Below, piece by piece: positions 1-7,522 of a DNA stretch of 64,000 nucleotides. The notes under the pieces are model-generated. The model worked only from the letters and a program-made list of their open reading frames with translations, did not search any database and was not told the DNA's origin. The position numbers and the translations under genes are program-made. Each line of letters opens with the position of its first letter. The stretch's first letter is position 1. The stretch is from Streptacidiphilus jeojiense (GTDB lineage Bacteria; Actinomycetota; Actinomycetes; Streptomycetales; Streptomycetaceae): the NCBI RefSeq assembly GCF_000719095.1, contig NZ_JOEH01000008.1, positions 124,001 through 188,000 on the forward strand, in the 5' to 3' direction.

Positions 1-572
1 CCCCTGGCCCGTTGCAGCGCGCTGTTCACCGCGGCGGTCGACATGTCCAGCGCCGCGGCCACCTCGGCGGCGGGCCAGTCCAGCACCTCGCGCAGGATCA
101 GCACGGCGCGCTGACGAGCCGGCAGGAACTGCATCGCGGCGACGAAGGCCAGCCGCAGCGATCCGCGCGCCAGCAGCACGCCCGCCGGGTCCCCCAGCAT
201 CGCGTCGGGGATCGGCTGCAGCCAGGGCACCTCCTCGCCGCGGATCAGCGGCTCGTCCGGGTCGGTACCCGGCGCACCGAGTCCGGACGGCAGCGGGCGG
301 CGGCTGCGCTGGTCGAGCGCGGTCAGGCAGGCGTTGGTGGCGATCCGGTAGAGCCAGGTGCGCAGCGACGCCCGGCCCGGGTCGTAGCGGTCGTACGCCC
401 GCCAGGCCCGCAGCAGGGTCTCCTGCAGCAGATCCTCGGCGTCGTGCACCGACCCGAGCATCCGGTAGCAGTGCGCGAGCAGCTCCCGCCGGAACGGATC
501 GGTGCGGACCGTGAACTCCTCGGCGAAGCCCCCACCGGTCGCTGCCGCCGGCCTGTCCCCCACGTGCTCCAC
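1..572 (-). CDS. ECF RNA polymerase sigma factor (C-terminus cut by window edge)
   Basis: Reads leftward off the window, so the C-terminal part is missing. The product opens with region 2 ([20 protein letters not shown], then [12 protein letters not shown], about residues 25-60), a [12 protein letters not shown] segment, and region 4 helices ([19 protein letters not shown], then [20 protein letters not shown]). This is the layout of extracytoplasmic-function sigma factors, in particular the SigJ/SigX5-like group that normally carries a C-terminal SnoaL-like domain; that domain would lie outside the window. The GTG at 572 is preferred because GGAGG lies a few bases upstream. Role: promoter recognition for a stress or cell-envelope regulon. 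No anti-sigma gene is visible on the right side. The next gene is an RbpA-type RNA polymerase-binding protein. Confidence 0.88.
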   Translation of the reverse strand, partial: MEHVGDRPAAATGGGFAEEFTVRTDPFRRELLAHCYRMLGSVHDAEDLLQETLLRAWRAYDRYDPGRASLRTWLYRIATNACLTALDQRSRRPLPSGLGAPGTDPDEPLIRGEEVPWLQPIPDAMLGDPAGVLLARGSLRLAFVAAMQFLPARQRAVLILREVLDWPAAEVAAALDMSTAAVNSALQRAR

Positions 573-713
573 CCTGCCTCCATCGCGCGTCCGGTCCGGC
601 TCTGATGCCCACCCGTACCTACCGGCCGGACCCCGGGAACTCATCGCCGCGCGGGCGACGAATTCCCGGGCCGCCGGACCGCCGGCCGCACCGCCGGCCA
701 CCGCACCGTCGGA

Positions 714-1049
714 TCAGATGGATCCGCGCAGCTTGGCCAGCGCCTCCTCGAGCAGGATGTCGCCCTCCTCCTGCGAACGGCGCTGGCGCAGGTATCCCAG
801 GTGCGTCATGTACGGGGCGGTTCCCGCCGGGACCGGCAGGTTGTCCCGGTCCCGGCCCGCGACCAGGCCGCACTTGGGGCAGTCCCAGACATCGGGGTGG
901 TCGGCGCCGAGGGCGAAGCCGATGCGCACCTCGTGCCCGTTGCCGCACCAGAACGAGACCACGGTGCGCGGGGCCAGCTCACCGCGCTCGTTCTCCCCCA
1001 TCGGTCCCGCCCCGACCTGACTGCCCCTGATACCGCCGCGTCCCGCCAC
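714..1049 (-). CDS. RbpA-like RNA polymerase-binding protein (paralogue)
   Basis: About 111 residues. The zinc-binding core has a C-x3-H (CGNGHE) and a C-x2-C (CPKCG), as in RbpA, followed by the sigma-interacting helix region (MTHLGYLRQRR, then EEALAKLRGS). The N-terminal tail (RGGIRGSQVG, then ENERGELAPR) aligns in position with the RALRGTRLV and TDRGIDLAPR parts of Streptomyces RbpA. That alignment is why the upstream GTG at 1049 is chosen: GAGGAG lies 8 nt before it, whereas the internal ATG at 1001 would remove the tail. Known role of the family: binds the principal sigma factor and RNA polymerase and stabilises open complexes. The C-terminus is shorter than housekeeping RbpA, so this is more likely a second copy (RbpB-like) than the main gene. 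It lies downstream of an ECF sigma factor on the same strand. Confidence 0.85.
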   Translation of the reverse strand: MAGRGGIRGSQVGAGPMGENERGELAPRTVVSFWCGNGHEVRIGFALGADHPDVWDCPKCGLVAGRDRDNLPVPAGTAPYMTHLGYLRQRRSQEEGDILLEEALAKLRGSI

Positions 1050-1170
1050 GCCCACCACTCCTCGTTCAGACTCCCACGCCCCAAGCCGTACCTGCGGCGG
1101 TCGCCAAGCCTACGGCCCCGCGCGGGGTGGCACCGCACCGAAGCCCGACCGGAGGCCCGACCTGGCCGAC

Positions 1171-1797
1171 CTAGCCGCGCAGCCAGTGCCGGCGTCCCAG
1201 GCTGATCAGGCGCAGCTGGCGGCGGGCGGTGGCGGTGATGCGCTGTTCCGCGGCGGCGTCGCCGTCCGCGTCCAGCAGCGCGGCGGCGGTGCTGACGGTG
1301 TGGTCCACGTAGAGGTCGGCCAGCATCCTGACGTCCTGCGGGTCCCAGCCCTCGGACTCCGGCTGCGCGGCCAGGTCGCGGGCCAGGTCGTCGGCGAACT
1401 GCCGGAAGCGGGCGTCGATCGCGTCGCGCACCGGCTGCACGCCGCCGTGGCGCTCGCGGGCCAGGAAGCGGAAGTGGGCGCGGTGCAGCCGCACGTACTC
1501 GGCTATCACGTCGACGGTGCGGTCGATCACCTCGTCCGGGGCGGCCCGTTCGGAGCGGATGGTCCTGACCATCACCCGCAGGCTGCCGAAGGACTCGTCC
1601 ACCAGAGCCACGCCCAGCTCGGACAGGTCACGGAAGTGCCGGTAGAAGGCGCTGGGCGTGATGCCCACCTCGCGGGTGACCTCGCGCAGGCCGACGCTGC
1701 TCAGGCTCTGGTGTTCGAGCAGCCGCAGGCCGGCGTCCAGGAGGGACTGCCGGGTCTGCTGCTTCTGGGCCTGCCGGGTTCCGAGGGTGTGGCTCAC
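1171..1797 (-). CDS. TetR-family repressor, FabR-like
   Basis: 208 residues. The N-terminal helix-turn-helix (QAQKQQTRQSLLDAG, then REVTREVGITPSAFYRHFRD) and the following LGVALVDES segment match Escherichia coli FabR closely, and the C-terminal RQLRLISLGRRHW resembles the FabR end. FabR represses unsaturated fatty-acid genes in response to acyl-thioesters; in actinobacteria such homologues usually control a desaturase or membrane-lipid gene, but no fatty-acid gene is adjacent here. The GTG at 1797 is used; the reading frame stays open far upstream only because of GC bias, and that extension would run antisense through the next two genes. It is divergent from a small membrane-protein gene, and the intergenic region carries two related palindromic motifs (1803-1817 and 1860-1879), consistent with autoregulation plus control of the divergent genes. 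Confidence 0.88.
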   Translation of the reverse strand: MSHTLGTRQAQKQQTRQSLLDAGLRLLEHQSLSSVGLREVTREVGITPSAFYRHFRDLSELGVALVDESFGSLRVMVRTIRSERAAPDEVIDRTVDVIAEYVRLHRAHFRFLARERHGGVQPVRDAIDARFRQFADDLARDLAAQPESEGWDPQDVRMLADLYVDHTVSTAAALLDADGDAAAEQRITATARRQLRLISLGRRHWLRG

Positions 1798-1802
1798 GTC
1801 AT

Positions 1803-1817
1803 ACAGTAAACAACTGT
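1803..1817. promoter_or_regulatory. putative operator of the FabR-like repressor (site 1)
   Basis: ACAGT-AAACA-ACTGT: a perfect 5-bp inverted repeat with 5-bp spacer, starting 6 bp upstream of the repressor start. A related sequence lies at 1860-1879. Assignment to the adjacent TetR protein is inference from position and symmetry. Confidence 0.6.
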
Positions 1818-1859
1818 TCTCCCGACCTGGCGAGGGCGGGGCAGGGGTAGTCTGAACGA

Positions 1860-1879
1860 GGTCAGTGAACAGATGTACT
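1860..1879. promoter_or_regulatory. putative second operator, related to the 1803 site
   Basis: GGTCAGTGAACAGATGTACT matches ATACAGTAAACAACTGTTCT (1801-1820) at 13 of 20 positions, including the CAGT.AACA and TGT.CT blocks. It lies 24 bp before the ATG at 1903 of the divergent small gene and would cover that promoter. Confidence 0.45.
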
Positions 1880-1902
1880 CTCAATTGCCGAACGGAAGCG
1901 TC

Positions 1903-2076
1903 ATGGCACTCCTGATCGGACTCCTCGCCCTCAGCTCGCTGCTGTGGGGCGCCTCCTCCTACCTCAGCCCCGCCGCCCAGGCCGTCGCCGCCGTCTTCGT
2001 CGGCGGCTGGCTGATCGTCTTCGCCCTCCGCGAGCGGGCCGCCCGGGCCCGCCGCCGTGCCGCACAGGGGAACTGA
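1903..2076 (+). CDS. small membrane protein
   Basis: 57 residues with two predicted membrane helices (about residues 2-20 and 25-42) and a basic cytoplasmic tail (RERAARARRRA). The ATG at 1903 is preferred over ATG 1873: it has GGAAG 4 nt upstream, while the earlier ATG sits inside the putative operator. Family not recognised. Four bases separate it from the next membrane-protein gene, so the two are probably co-transcribed under the FabR-like repressor. Confidence 0.6.
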   Translation: MALLIGLLALSSLLWGASSYLSPAAQAVAAVFVGGWLIVFALRERAARARRRAAQGN

Positions 2077-2079
2077 CCG

Positions 2080-2379
2080 ATGGCCACCTCCCAGCCCACT
2101 TCCCAGCCCGTCCCCCAGCCCGCCTCCCGGCTCGGCAGCAACGCGGCGGGCAACGACACCGCGGTCGCGTCCTTCATCATCGGACTGCTGGGCCTGTTCA
2201 TCCTCAACGTCGTCCTGGGCCCGCTGGCGCTGGCCCTGGCCGCCGTCTCGCTGGCGCGCGGGACCCGGCGCCGCGGGCGCGCCCTGCTCGGCCTCGCCCT
2301 GGGCGCGGCGGACCTGGTGGTGCTCGGCGTGCTGATGACCACCCACACCGGCGGCATCATCCTGCACCTCGGCATCTGA
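2080..2379 (+). CDS. DUF4190-like small membrane protein
   Basis: 99 residues. A Gln/Pro/Ser-rich N-terminal tail (about 1-25) precedes two hydrophobic helices (about 28-58 and 67-90) linked by a basic loop (ARGTRRRGRA). The AVASFIIGLLGLFI motif and two-helix layout resemble the DUF4190 family, found in many actinobacterial membrane proteins of unknown function. It follows the small gene at 1903 after 3 bp, implying an operon. No enzymatic residues are seen. Function unknown. Confidence 0.72.
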   Translation: MATSQPTSQPVPQPASRLGSNAAGNDTAVASFIIGLLGLFILNVVLGPLALALAAVSLARGTRRRGRALLGLALGAADLVVLGVLMTTHTGGIILHLGI

Positions 2380-2389
2380 GCCGGCTCCC

Positions 2390-2911
2390 TCAGACCCCGG
2401 CGGGGTGACCCGCCGGGGTCAGCTCCAGTTCGTAGGTCTGACCGATCAGATCGGCCCCGAAACTGCGGTGCGGCTCCTCCTTCAGCAGCCGGAACCCCGC
2501 GGCGAGGTAGATGCTGCGGGCCGCCGCCAGCGGGTGGTTGGTCCACAGCTGCATCCGCCGGTACCCGGCCTCGCGCACGAACTCCACGCACTCGGCCACC
2601 AGCCGGGTGCCGAGACGGTGCCCCCGGGCGGCCGCATCGACCAGCAGCAGCCTCAGCTGGGCGGTGCCGGGCTCCGCGCCGGCCACGCAGAACACGCAGC
2701 CCACCCGGCGGCCGTCCAGCTCGGCGACCCAGGCGGCCTCCCGGGCCGGATCGGGGCCGGCCGCGAAGTCCGCGACGATCCGGGCCACCAGCGCCTCGAA
2801 GCTGCCGTCCCAGCCGAACTCCGCCACGTACTGCTCGCCGTGGGCCATCACCACCCAGCCCAGATCCCCCGGCCGGTCGGCCGGCCTGATCACCGCTCGC
2901 GCCTCACCCAT
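2390..2911 (-). CDS. GNAT-family N-acetyltransferase
   Basis: 173 residues. The acetyl-CoA-binding motif A is RLLLVDAAARGHRLGTRLVA, around residues 88-107 (Q/R-x-x-G-x-G/A type: RGHRLG), followed by motif B (AARSIYLAAGF). This is the classic GNAT fold that transfers acetyl from acetyl-CoA to an amine; the substrate cannot be told from sequence. The ATG at 2911 has GGAGGG 6 nt upstream. It is divergent from a TetR-type gene, and the intergenic region carries a perfect 7-bp inverted repeat (2935-2952), so the repressor probably controls this acetyltransferase. The family resembles MarR-associated or antibiotic-detoxifying GNATs, but that is not established here. Confidence 0.85.
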   Translation of the reverse strand: MGEARAVIRPADRPGDLGWVVMAHGEQYVAEFGWDGSFEALVARIVADFAAGPDPAREAAWVAELDGRRVGCVFCVAGAEPGTAQLRLLLVDAAARGHRLGTRLVAECVEFVREAGYRRMQLWTNHPLAAARSIYLAAGFRLLKEEPHRSFGADLIGQTYELELTPAGHPAGV

Positions 2912-2934
2912 CGGAACCCTCCCCGGCAGTCGAA

Positions 2935-2952
2935 CTGAAACGACTGTTTCAG
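2935..2952. promoter_or_regulatory. putative TetR operator, perfect inverted repeat
   Basis: CTGAAAC-GACT-GTTTCAG, a perfect 7-bp inverted repeat with 4-bp spacer, placed between the divergent GNAT (start 2911) and TetR (start 2962) genes. It ends 9 bp before the TetR ATG. Likely the autoregulatory site shared by both genes. Confidence 0.72.
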
Positions 2953-2961
2953 TAAAGCATA

Positions 2962-3558
2962 ATGGCCAAGGTGAACGCCTCGGCTCCGGCGGATTCGCTC
3001 CGCAAACGGCAACTCCTCGAACTGGCCTACACCCACGTCCTGGACCACGGACTCGCGGGGATGTCGCTGCGCCCGCTCGCCGAGGCGATCGGCAGCAGCC
3101 CGCGGGTGCTGCTGTTCCTGTTCGGCAGCAAGGACGGGCTGGTGCAGGCCCTGATCGCGCGCGCCCGCGAGGACGAGCTGCAGATGCTGGAGACGCTGCG
3201 GCTGACACCGCGCCAGTACGACCTGGCCCATGTCGGCGAGGCGGTCTGGGGCTGGCTGGCCGATCCGCGGCACCGCCGGATGCCCACCCTGTGGGCCGAG
3301 GCCTACACCCGCTCGCTGGTCGACGACTCGGGACCGTGGGCCGGCTTCGCCCGGGAGACCGTCACCGACTGGCTGGAGGTCTTCGCCGCCGCCCAGGACC
3401 CGGCCCACCGCGCCACCGCGCAGGGCCTGAGCGAACGCACCCTGCTGCTCTCGGTGCTCCGCGGCGCGCTGCTCGACCTGCTCGCCACCGGGGACACCGC
3501 CCGCACCACCGCGGCCGTCAGCGCCCACCTGCGGAGCCTGGCACACCCCCGCCGTTGA
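2962..3558 (+). CDS. TetR/AcrR-family transcriptional regulator
   Basis: 198 residues. The N-terminal helix-turn-helix is SLRPLAEAIGSSPRVLLFLF, then GSKDGLVQAL, about residues 33-62; it is a divergent TetR signature in which the usual YxHFxxK is replaced by LLFLFGSK. The C-terminal half is an all-alpha ligand domain. There is no strong ribosome-binding site before ATG 2962, and the operator ends 9 bp upstream, so the transcript may have a very short leader. Its 3' end overlaps the convergent ABC ATPase gene by 41 bp. Likely represses the divergent GNAT gene. Confidence 0.85.
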   Translation: MAKVNASAPADSLRKRQLLELAYTHVLDHGLAGMSLRPLAEAIGSSPRVLLFLFGSKDGLVQALIARAREDELQMLETLRLTPRQYDLAHVGEAVWGWLADPRHRRMPTLWAEAYTRSLVDDSGPWAGFARETVTDWLEVFAAAQDPAHRATAQGLSERTLLLSVLRGALLDLLATGDTARTTAAVSAHLRSLAHPRR

Positions 3559-5605
3559 GCCGGCCCGCGGCGGCGTCGGCGAGCGGGGTCGACAGCGGGA
3601 AGTGGCAGGCCGCGGTGTGCTCCGGGCCGAACGCGCGCATCACCGGCTGCTCCTCCGCGCAGCGTTCCCGGGCCAGCGGGCAGCGGGTGCGGAAGCGGCA
3701 GCCCGAGGGCGGGTCGACCGGGCTGGGCAGTTCGCCGCTGATGCCGGTACCGCGCTTGGCCCGCTCCAGCTCCGGATCGGGCACCGGGACGGCCTTCAGC
3801 AGCCCGGCGGTGTAGGGGTGGGCGGCGCGCAGCTGGATGTCGTCGGCGCTGCCGACCTCGACCATCCGGCCCAGGTACATCACCCCGATCCGGTCGGCGA
3901 GGTAGCGCACCACCGCCAGGTCGTGCGAGATGACGACGTACGACAGTCCGTGCGCCGCCTGCAGACGGTTCATCAGGTTGAGCACCTGGGCCCGGACCGA
4001 GACGTCCAGCGCGGACACCGGCTCGTCGGCGACGATCAGCTTCGGGGTGAGCGCCAGTGCCCGGGCCAGGCCGATGCGCTGGCGCTGACCGCCGGAGAAC
4101 TCGTGCGGGTACAGCTCCGCGCCGCGCTCGGGCAGGCCGACCTCGGTGAGCAGTTCGGCGACCCGGGCCTTCTGCTGGCGGGCCGTGCCGATGCCCTGGA
4201 TCTGCAGCGGTTCGCGCAGGATGCTGCCGACCCGCATCCGGGGGTCCAGCGAGGAGTACGGGTCCTGGAACATCATCTGCAGGTCGCGGCGGCGCTCGCG
4301 CAGCTCGCGGCCGCGCAGCCGGCCGAGGTCGGTCCCGTCCAGGGTGACCGTGCCGGTGTCGGGGCGGTCCAGGCCGACCAGCAGCCGGCCCAGCGTGGTC
4401 TTGCCGCAGCCGGACTCGCCGACCAGGCCGAAGGTCTCGCCGGGTCCCAGTTCGAGGGAGACTCCGGAGAGGGCGTGCACCACGCGGCGGGCGCGGCCCG
4501 GCAACCGGTTCCCGTGGACCGGGAACTCCCGTACCAGGTCCCGTGCTTCGAGCAGCGGCCGGTCGGCCGATGACGGTGACGGTGACGGTGACGGACCGTC
4601 AGGGCGCGGCACCGCGGCGGTGGTGCCGGCGGGCAGCGGGCCGCTGGTGGGGTGCCAGCAGGCGTAGCGGTGATCGTCCGCACCGGTCAGCTGCGGCTCC
4701 TCGGTGCGGCAGCGGTCGGTGGCGTAGCGGCAGCGCTCGGCGAAGCGGCATCCGCCGGGCGGCGCGGTCAGGTCCGGCGGCCGGCCCGGGATGGTGGGCA
4801 GCTGCACCGACGGGTCCTGGTCCAGCCGGGGCACCGAGGCCAGCAGGCTCTGGGTGTAGGGGTGGCGCATGCCGCGGAACAGCCGGTCGGTGCCGGTGCT
4901 CTCGGCGATGCGGCCCGCGTACATGACGTTGACCCGGTCGGTGTGGCCGGCGGTGACCCCCATGTCATGGGTGATCAGGATCATCGCCATGCCGAGCCGG
5001 GTGCGCAGGTCGGCCAGCAGGGCCAGGATCTGGGCCTGGATGGTGACGTCCAGGGCCGTGGTGGGCTCGTCCGCGATCAGCACCCGGGGCTCGTTGGCGA
5101 GCGCCATCGCGATCAGCACCCGCTGCCGCAGACCGCCGGACAGCTGGTGCGGATAGTCCTTCAGGCGCTCGCGCGGGTGCGGCAGGCCGACCAGGCCGAG
5201 GACCTCGGCGGCCCGCTCGGTCGCCTCGGCCCGGGTGCAGCCGCGGTGCAGCAGCACGGACTCGGCGACCTGGTGGCCGATGGTCTTGGTGGGGTCCAGG
5301 GAGGTCATCGGGTCCTGGAAGACCATGGCGATGTCGTTGCCGCGCACCCGGCGCAGCTCACGGTCGGGCAGTCCCACCAGCTCGCGCCCGTCCAGCAGCA
5401 CCGAGGAGTCGCCGACGACCGCGCCGCCGGGCGGCAGCAGACCCATGAGGGAGAGTCCGGTCATGGACTTGCCGCAGCCGGACTCACCGACCAGGCCCAG
5501 GGTCTCGCCGGCCTCCAGGGTGAAGGAGACGTCGTCCACGGCCCGGACGACCCCGCGACGGGTCCTGATGTGGGTGGTGAGGTTGCTGACCTCGAGCAGG
5601 GGCAT
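3518..5605 (-). CDS. fused dual-ATPase of a peptide/nickel ABC importer (DppD-DppF fusion)
   Basis: 695 residues holding two complete ABC ATPases. Domain 1 (about 1-325): Walker A GESGCGKS, signature LSGGLRQR, Walker [10 protein letters not shown]-loop ITHDMG, then a Cys-rich oligopeptide_DBD-type tail ([14 protein letters not shown]). Domain 2 (about 350-680): [29 protein letters not shown], and a second Cys tail ([14 protein letters not shown]). A Ser/Pro linker near residue 345 is encoded by a GACGGT-type repeat. In most dipeptide systems these are separate genes; the fused form is common in actinobacteria. It energises the permeases encoded just upstream (gap 37 bp). Start ATG 5605. Substrate (peptide, nickel or other solute) unresolved. 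Confidence 0.93.
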   Translation of the reverse strand: MPLLEVSNLTTHIRTRRGVVRAVDDVSFTLEAGETLGLVGESGCGKSMTGLSLMGLLPPGGAVVGDSSVLLDGRELVGLPDRELRRVRGNDIAMVFQDPMTSLDPTKTIGHQVAESVLLHRGCTRAEATERAAEVLGLVGLPHPRERLKDYPHQLSGGLRQRVLIAMALANEPRVLIADEPTTALDVTIQAQILALLADLRTRLGMAMILITHDMGVTAGHTDRVNVMYAGRIAESTGTDRLFRGMRHPYTQSLLASVPRLDQDPSVQLPTIPGRPPDLTAPPGGCRFAERCRYATDRCRTEEPQLTGADDHRYACWHPTSGPLPAGTTAAVPRPDGPSPSPSPSSADRPLLEARDLVREFPVHGNRLPGRARRVVHALSGVSLELGPGETFGLVGESGCGKTTLGRLLVGLDRPDTGTVTLDGTDLGRLRGRELRERRRDLQMMFQDPYSSLDPRMRVGSILREPLQIQGIGTARQQKARVAELLTEVGLPERGAELYPHEFSGGQRQRIGLARALALTPKLIVADEPVSALDVSVRAQVLNLMNRLQAAHGLSYVVISHDLAVVRYLADRIGVMYLGRMVEVGSADDIQLRAAHPYTAGLLKAVPVPDPELERAKRGTGISGELPSPVDPPSGCRFRTRCPLARERCAEEQPVMRAFGPEHTAACHFPLSTPLADAAAGRLNGGGVPGSAGGR
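4572..4594 (+). repeat. short hexanucleotide repeat in the ATPase linker
   Basis: Nearly four copies of GACGGT inside the fused ATPase gene; on the coding strand they encode the Ser-Pro linker between the two ATPase domains. Length is likely to vary between strains. Confidence 0.8.
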
Positions 5606-5642
5606 GCGCGTTGTCCTCGGATCAGTTGCGGCGTTCAGGAGC

Positions 5643-6572
5643 TCAGGGGCGTTGCAGCCGGACGTCCAGGGCGTCGTGGACGGCGTCGCCGATCAGGTTG
5701 AAGGCCACCACGGTGACGATCAGGATCGCCGCGGGCGGGTAGACCAGCCACCAGTAGCCGTCGTACAGGGAGTTGAGGCCGGCCGAGAGCATGGTGCCCC
5801 AGTCGGCGTGCGGCGGCGGCAGCCCCAGTCCGAGGAAGCTGAGGGCCGACAGGGTGAGGATCGAGTCGGCGATGGTGAAGGTGCCGCTGACGATGATCAC
5901 ACCGGCGGCGTTGGGGACCAGATGGCGCAGCACGATGCGCCCGCCGGTGCCGCCCATCATCCGCGCCGCCTGGACGAACTCCCTGGTCCGCAGGGACAGT
6001 ACCTCGCCCCTGACCAGCCGCGCGGCCCCGAGCCAGGACAGCAGCGAGAGCAGCAGGATGATCCCCCACAGCGTGGGCGTGAACACGCTGACCATGATCA
6101 GCAGCAGCACGATGCCGGGGATGGCGAGGAAGGTGTCGATCACCCGCATCATCACCGCGTCGACGATGCCGCCGAGGTAGCCGGCCACGGCGCCGTACAG
6201 GGTGCCGATGACGGTCGTGGTGAGGGCCACCGCGAAGCCGAGTTCGAGCGAGGACCGGCCGCCCTCCATCAGCCGTCCCAGCACGTCGTACCCGGAGGCG
6301 TCGGTGCCCAGCGGATTCCCGCTGCCGGGCGGCAGGTCGGCGAGGTCCAGCTGGACGGTGACCTGGTCGGTCCGGTAGAGCAGCGGTCCGATGAAGCAGA
6401 ACGCGGCGATCACCGCGACCATGCCCAGTCCGACCAGGGCGCGCCGGTTGCGGACGAACGCCTCCGCCCACAGCCGTCCGGAGCCGCGCGGCACGGTCGG
6501 GGCGTCCACCGGCTGCGGCAGGTCCAGGGGCTCCAGCGGTTCCAGGGGTTCGATGGGTTCAAGCGTCGACAT
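5643..6572 (-). CDS. peptide-type ABC transporter permease (DppC-like)
   Basis: 309 residues. An unusual acidic, repetitive cytoplasmic N-terminus ([12 protein letters not shown]) is followed by an oppC_N-type helix ([20 protein letters not shown]), the [20 protein letters not shown] loop, and a binding-protein-dependent permease domain with the EAA loop near [20 protein letters not shown]. Five or six membrane helices. The ATG at 6572 is chosen: it overlaps the stop of the preceding permease by 14 bp, as expected for translationally coupled DppB-DppC pairs, whereas the longer frame upstream would intrude further into dppB. It pairs with DppB (6559-7512) to form the membrane channel. Confidence 0.92.
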   Translation of the reverse strand: MSTLEPIEPLEPLEPLDLPQPVDAPTVPRGSGRLWAEAFVRNRRALVGLGMVAVIAAFCFIGPLLYRTDQVTVQLDLADLPPGSGNPLGTDASGYDVLGRLMEGGRSSLELGFAVALTTTVIGTLYGAVAGYLGGIVDAVMMRVIDTFLAIPGIVLLLIMVSVFTPTLWGIILLLSLLSWLGAARLVRGEVLSLRTREFVQAARMMGGTGGRIVLRHLVPNAAGVIIVSGTFTIADSILTLSALSFLGLGLPPPHADWGTMLSAGLNSLYDGYWWLVYPPAAILIVTVVAFNLIGDAVHDALDVRLQRP

Positions 6573-7512
6573 AGCGGATCCGGGGGTCGAGGAGGCTGTA
6601 GGCGATGTCGGCGAACAGGCTGCCGACGACGGTGGCCACACCGACCACCAACGTCGAGCCGAGCATGATCGGGTAGTCCTTGCTGGTGGCGGCCTGGTAG
6701 AAGAGCAGCCCCATACCCGGGTAGTTGAAGACCGACTCGGCGATCACCGCGCCGGCCACCACCCCCGGGGCCGACAGCCCCAGCACGGTGATCACCGGCA
6801 GCAGCGAGTTGCGCAGCACGTGCCGCCGCAGCACCAGCCGTTCCGGCAGTCCCTTGGCGCGGGCCACCTGGACGTACTCCTGGGCCAGGGTGCCGATCGC
6901 CGAGGACCGCATGTACCGGCTGAAGCCGGCCACGCTGACCAGGGTCAGCGTGACCACCGGCAGCACCAGGGCGCGCGGGTCGGCCAGGATCCCGGCCACG
7001 GACTCCGCCTGCGGCGCCTCGGAGGGCAGCAGGTGCAGCTGCACCGAGAAGACCGCGATCAGCAGCAGGGCGAAGAAGAAGTCCGGCATCGAGTACAGCA
7101 CGAAGGAGACCACGGTGAAGACGTGGTCGGCGACCCGGCCCCGGCGCACCGCCTGGAAGATCCCCATCGGCAGCGCCACCGCGAGCGCCAGCAGCGTGGA
7201 CAGCCCCAGCAGCACGGCGTCGCGCGGCAGCCTCTGCGCCAGCAGCGTGGACACCGGCTGGTTCAGCGAGTAGGAGGTGCCGAAGTTGCCCTCGGCGGCC
7301 TGCTTCACGAAGGTCACGAACTGCGCCGCCAACGGCCGGTCAAGACCGTTGGCAGCGTTGAACACCGCGATCCGCTCGGCCGTGGCCCGGGTCCCCAGGG
7401 TGGCCCGGGCGGCGCTGCCCGGCACCAGGTGGATCATGACGAACGTCAGCACCATGACGCCGATCACCACCACGATCGCCTCGCCGGTGCGCCGGATGAG
7501 GTAGGTGGTCAC
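6559..7512 (-). CDS. peptide-type ABC transporter permease (DppB-like)
   Basis: 317 residues starting at a GTG. First helix at residues 9-29 ([20 protein letters not shown]), then the periplasmic loop with [11 protein letters not shown], and five further helices. The EAA-like loop ([20 protein letters not shown]) that contacts the ATPase is clear. N-terminal [12 protein letters not shown] is typical of the DppB/OppB family. It follows the binding protein by 10 bp and overlaps DppC, giving the order binding protein - DppB - DppC - fused ATPase. Confidence 0.93.
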   Translation of the reverse strand: MTTYLIRRTGEAIVVVIGVMVLTFVMIHLVPGSAARATLGTRATAERIAVFNAANGLDRPLAAQFVTFVKQAAEGNFGTSYSLNQPVSTLLAQRLPRDAVLLGLSTLLALAVALPMGIFQAVRRGRVADHVFTVVSFVLYSMPDFFFALLLIAVFSVQLHLLPSEAPQAESVAGILADPRALVLPVVTLTLVSVAGFSRYMRSSAIGTLAQEYVQVARAKGLPERLVLRRHVLRNSLLPVITVLGLSAPGVVAGAVIAESVFNYPGMGLLFYQAATSKDYPIMLGSTLVVGVATVVGSLFADIAYSLLDPRIRYVDA

Positions 7513-7522
7513 AGCGTCCCCG

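Noticed and set aside
1798..2367. Long minus-strand extension of the TetR reading frame at 1171
   Set aside because: It runs antisense through two plus-strand membrane genes, is low-complexity and lacks start signals; the FabR-like homology begins after GTG 1797.
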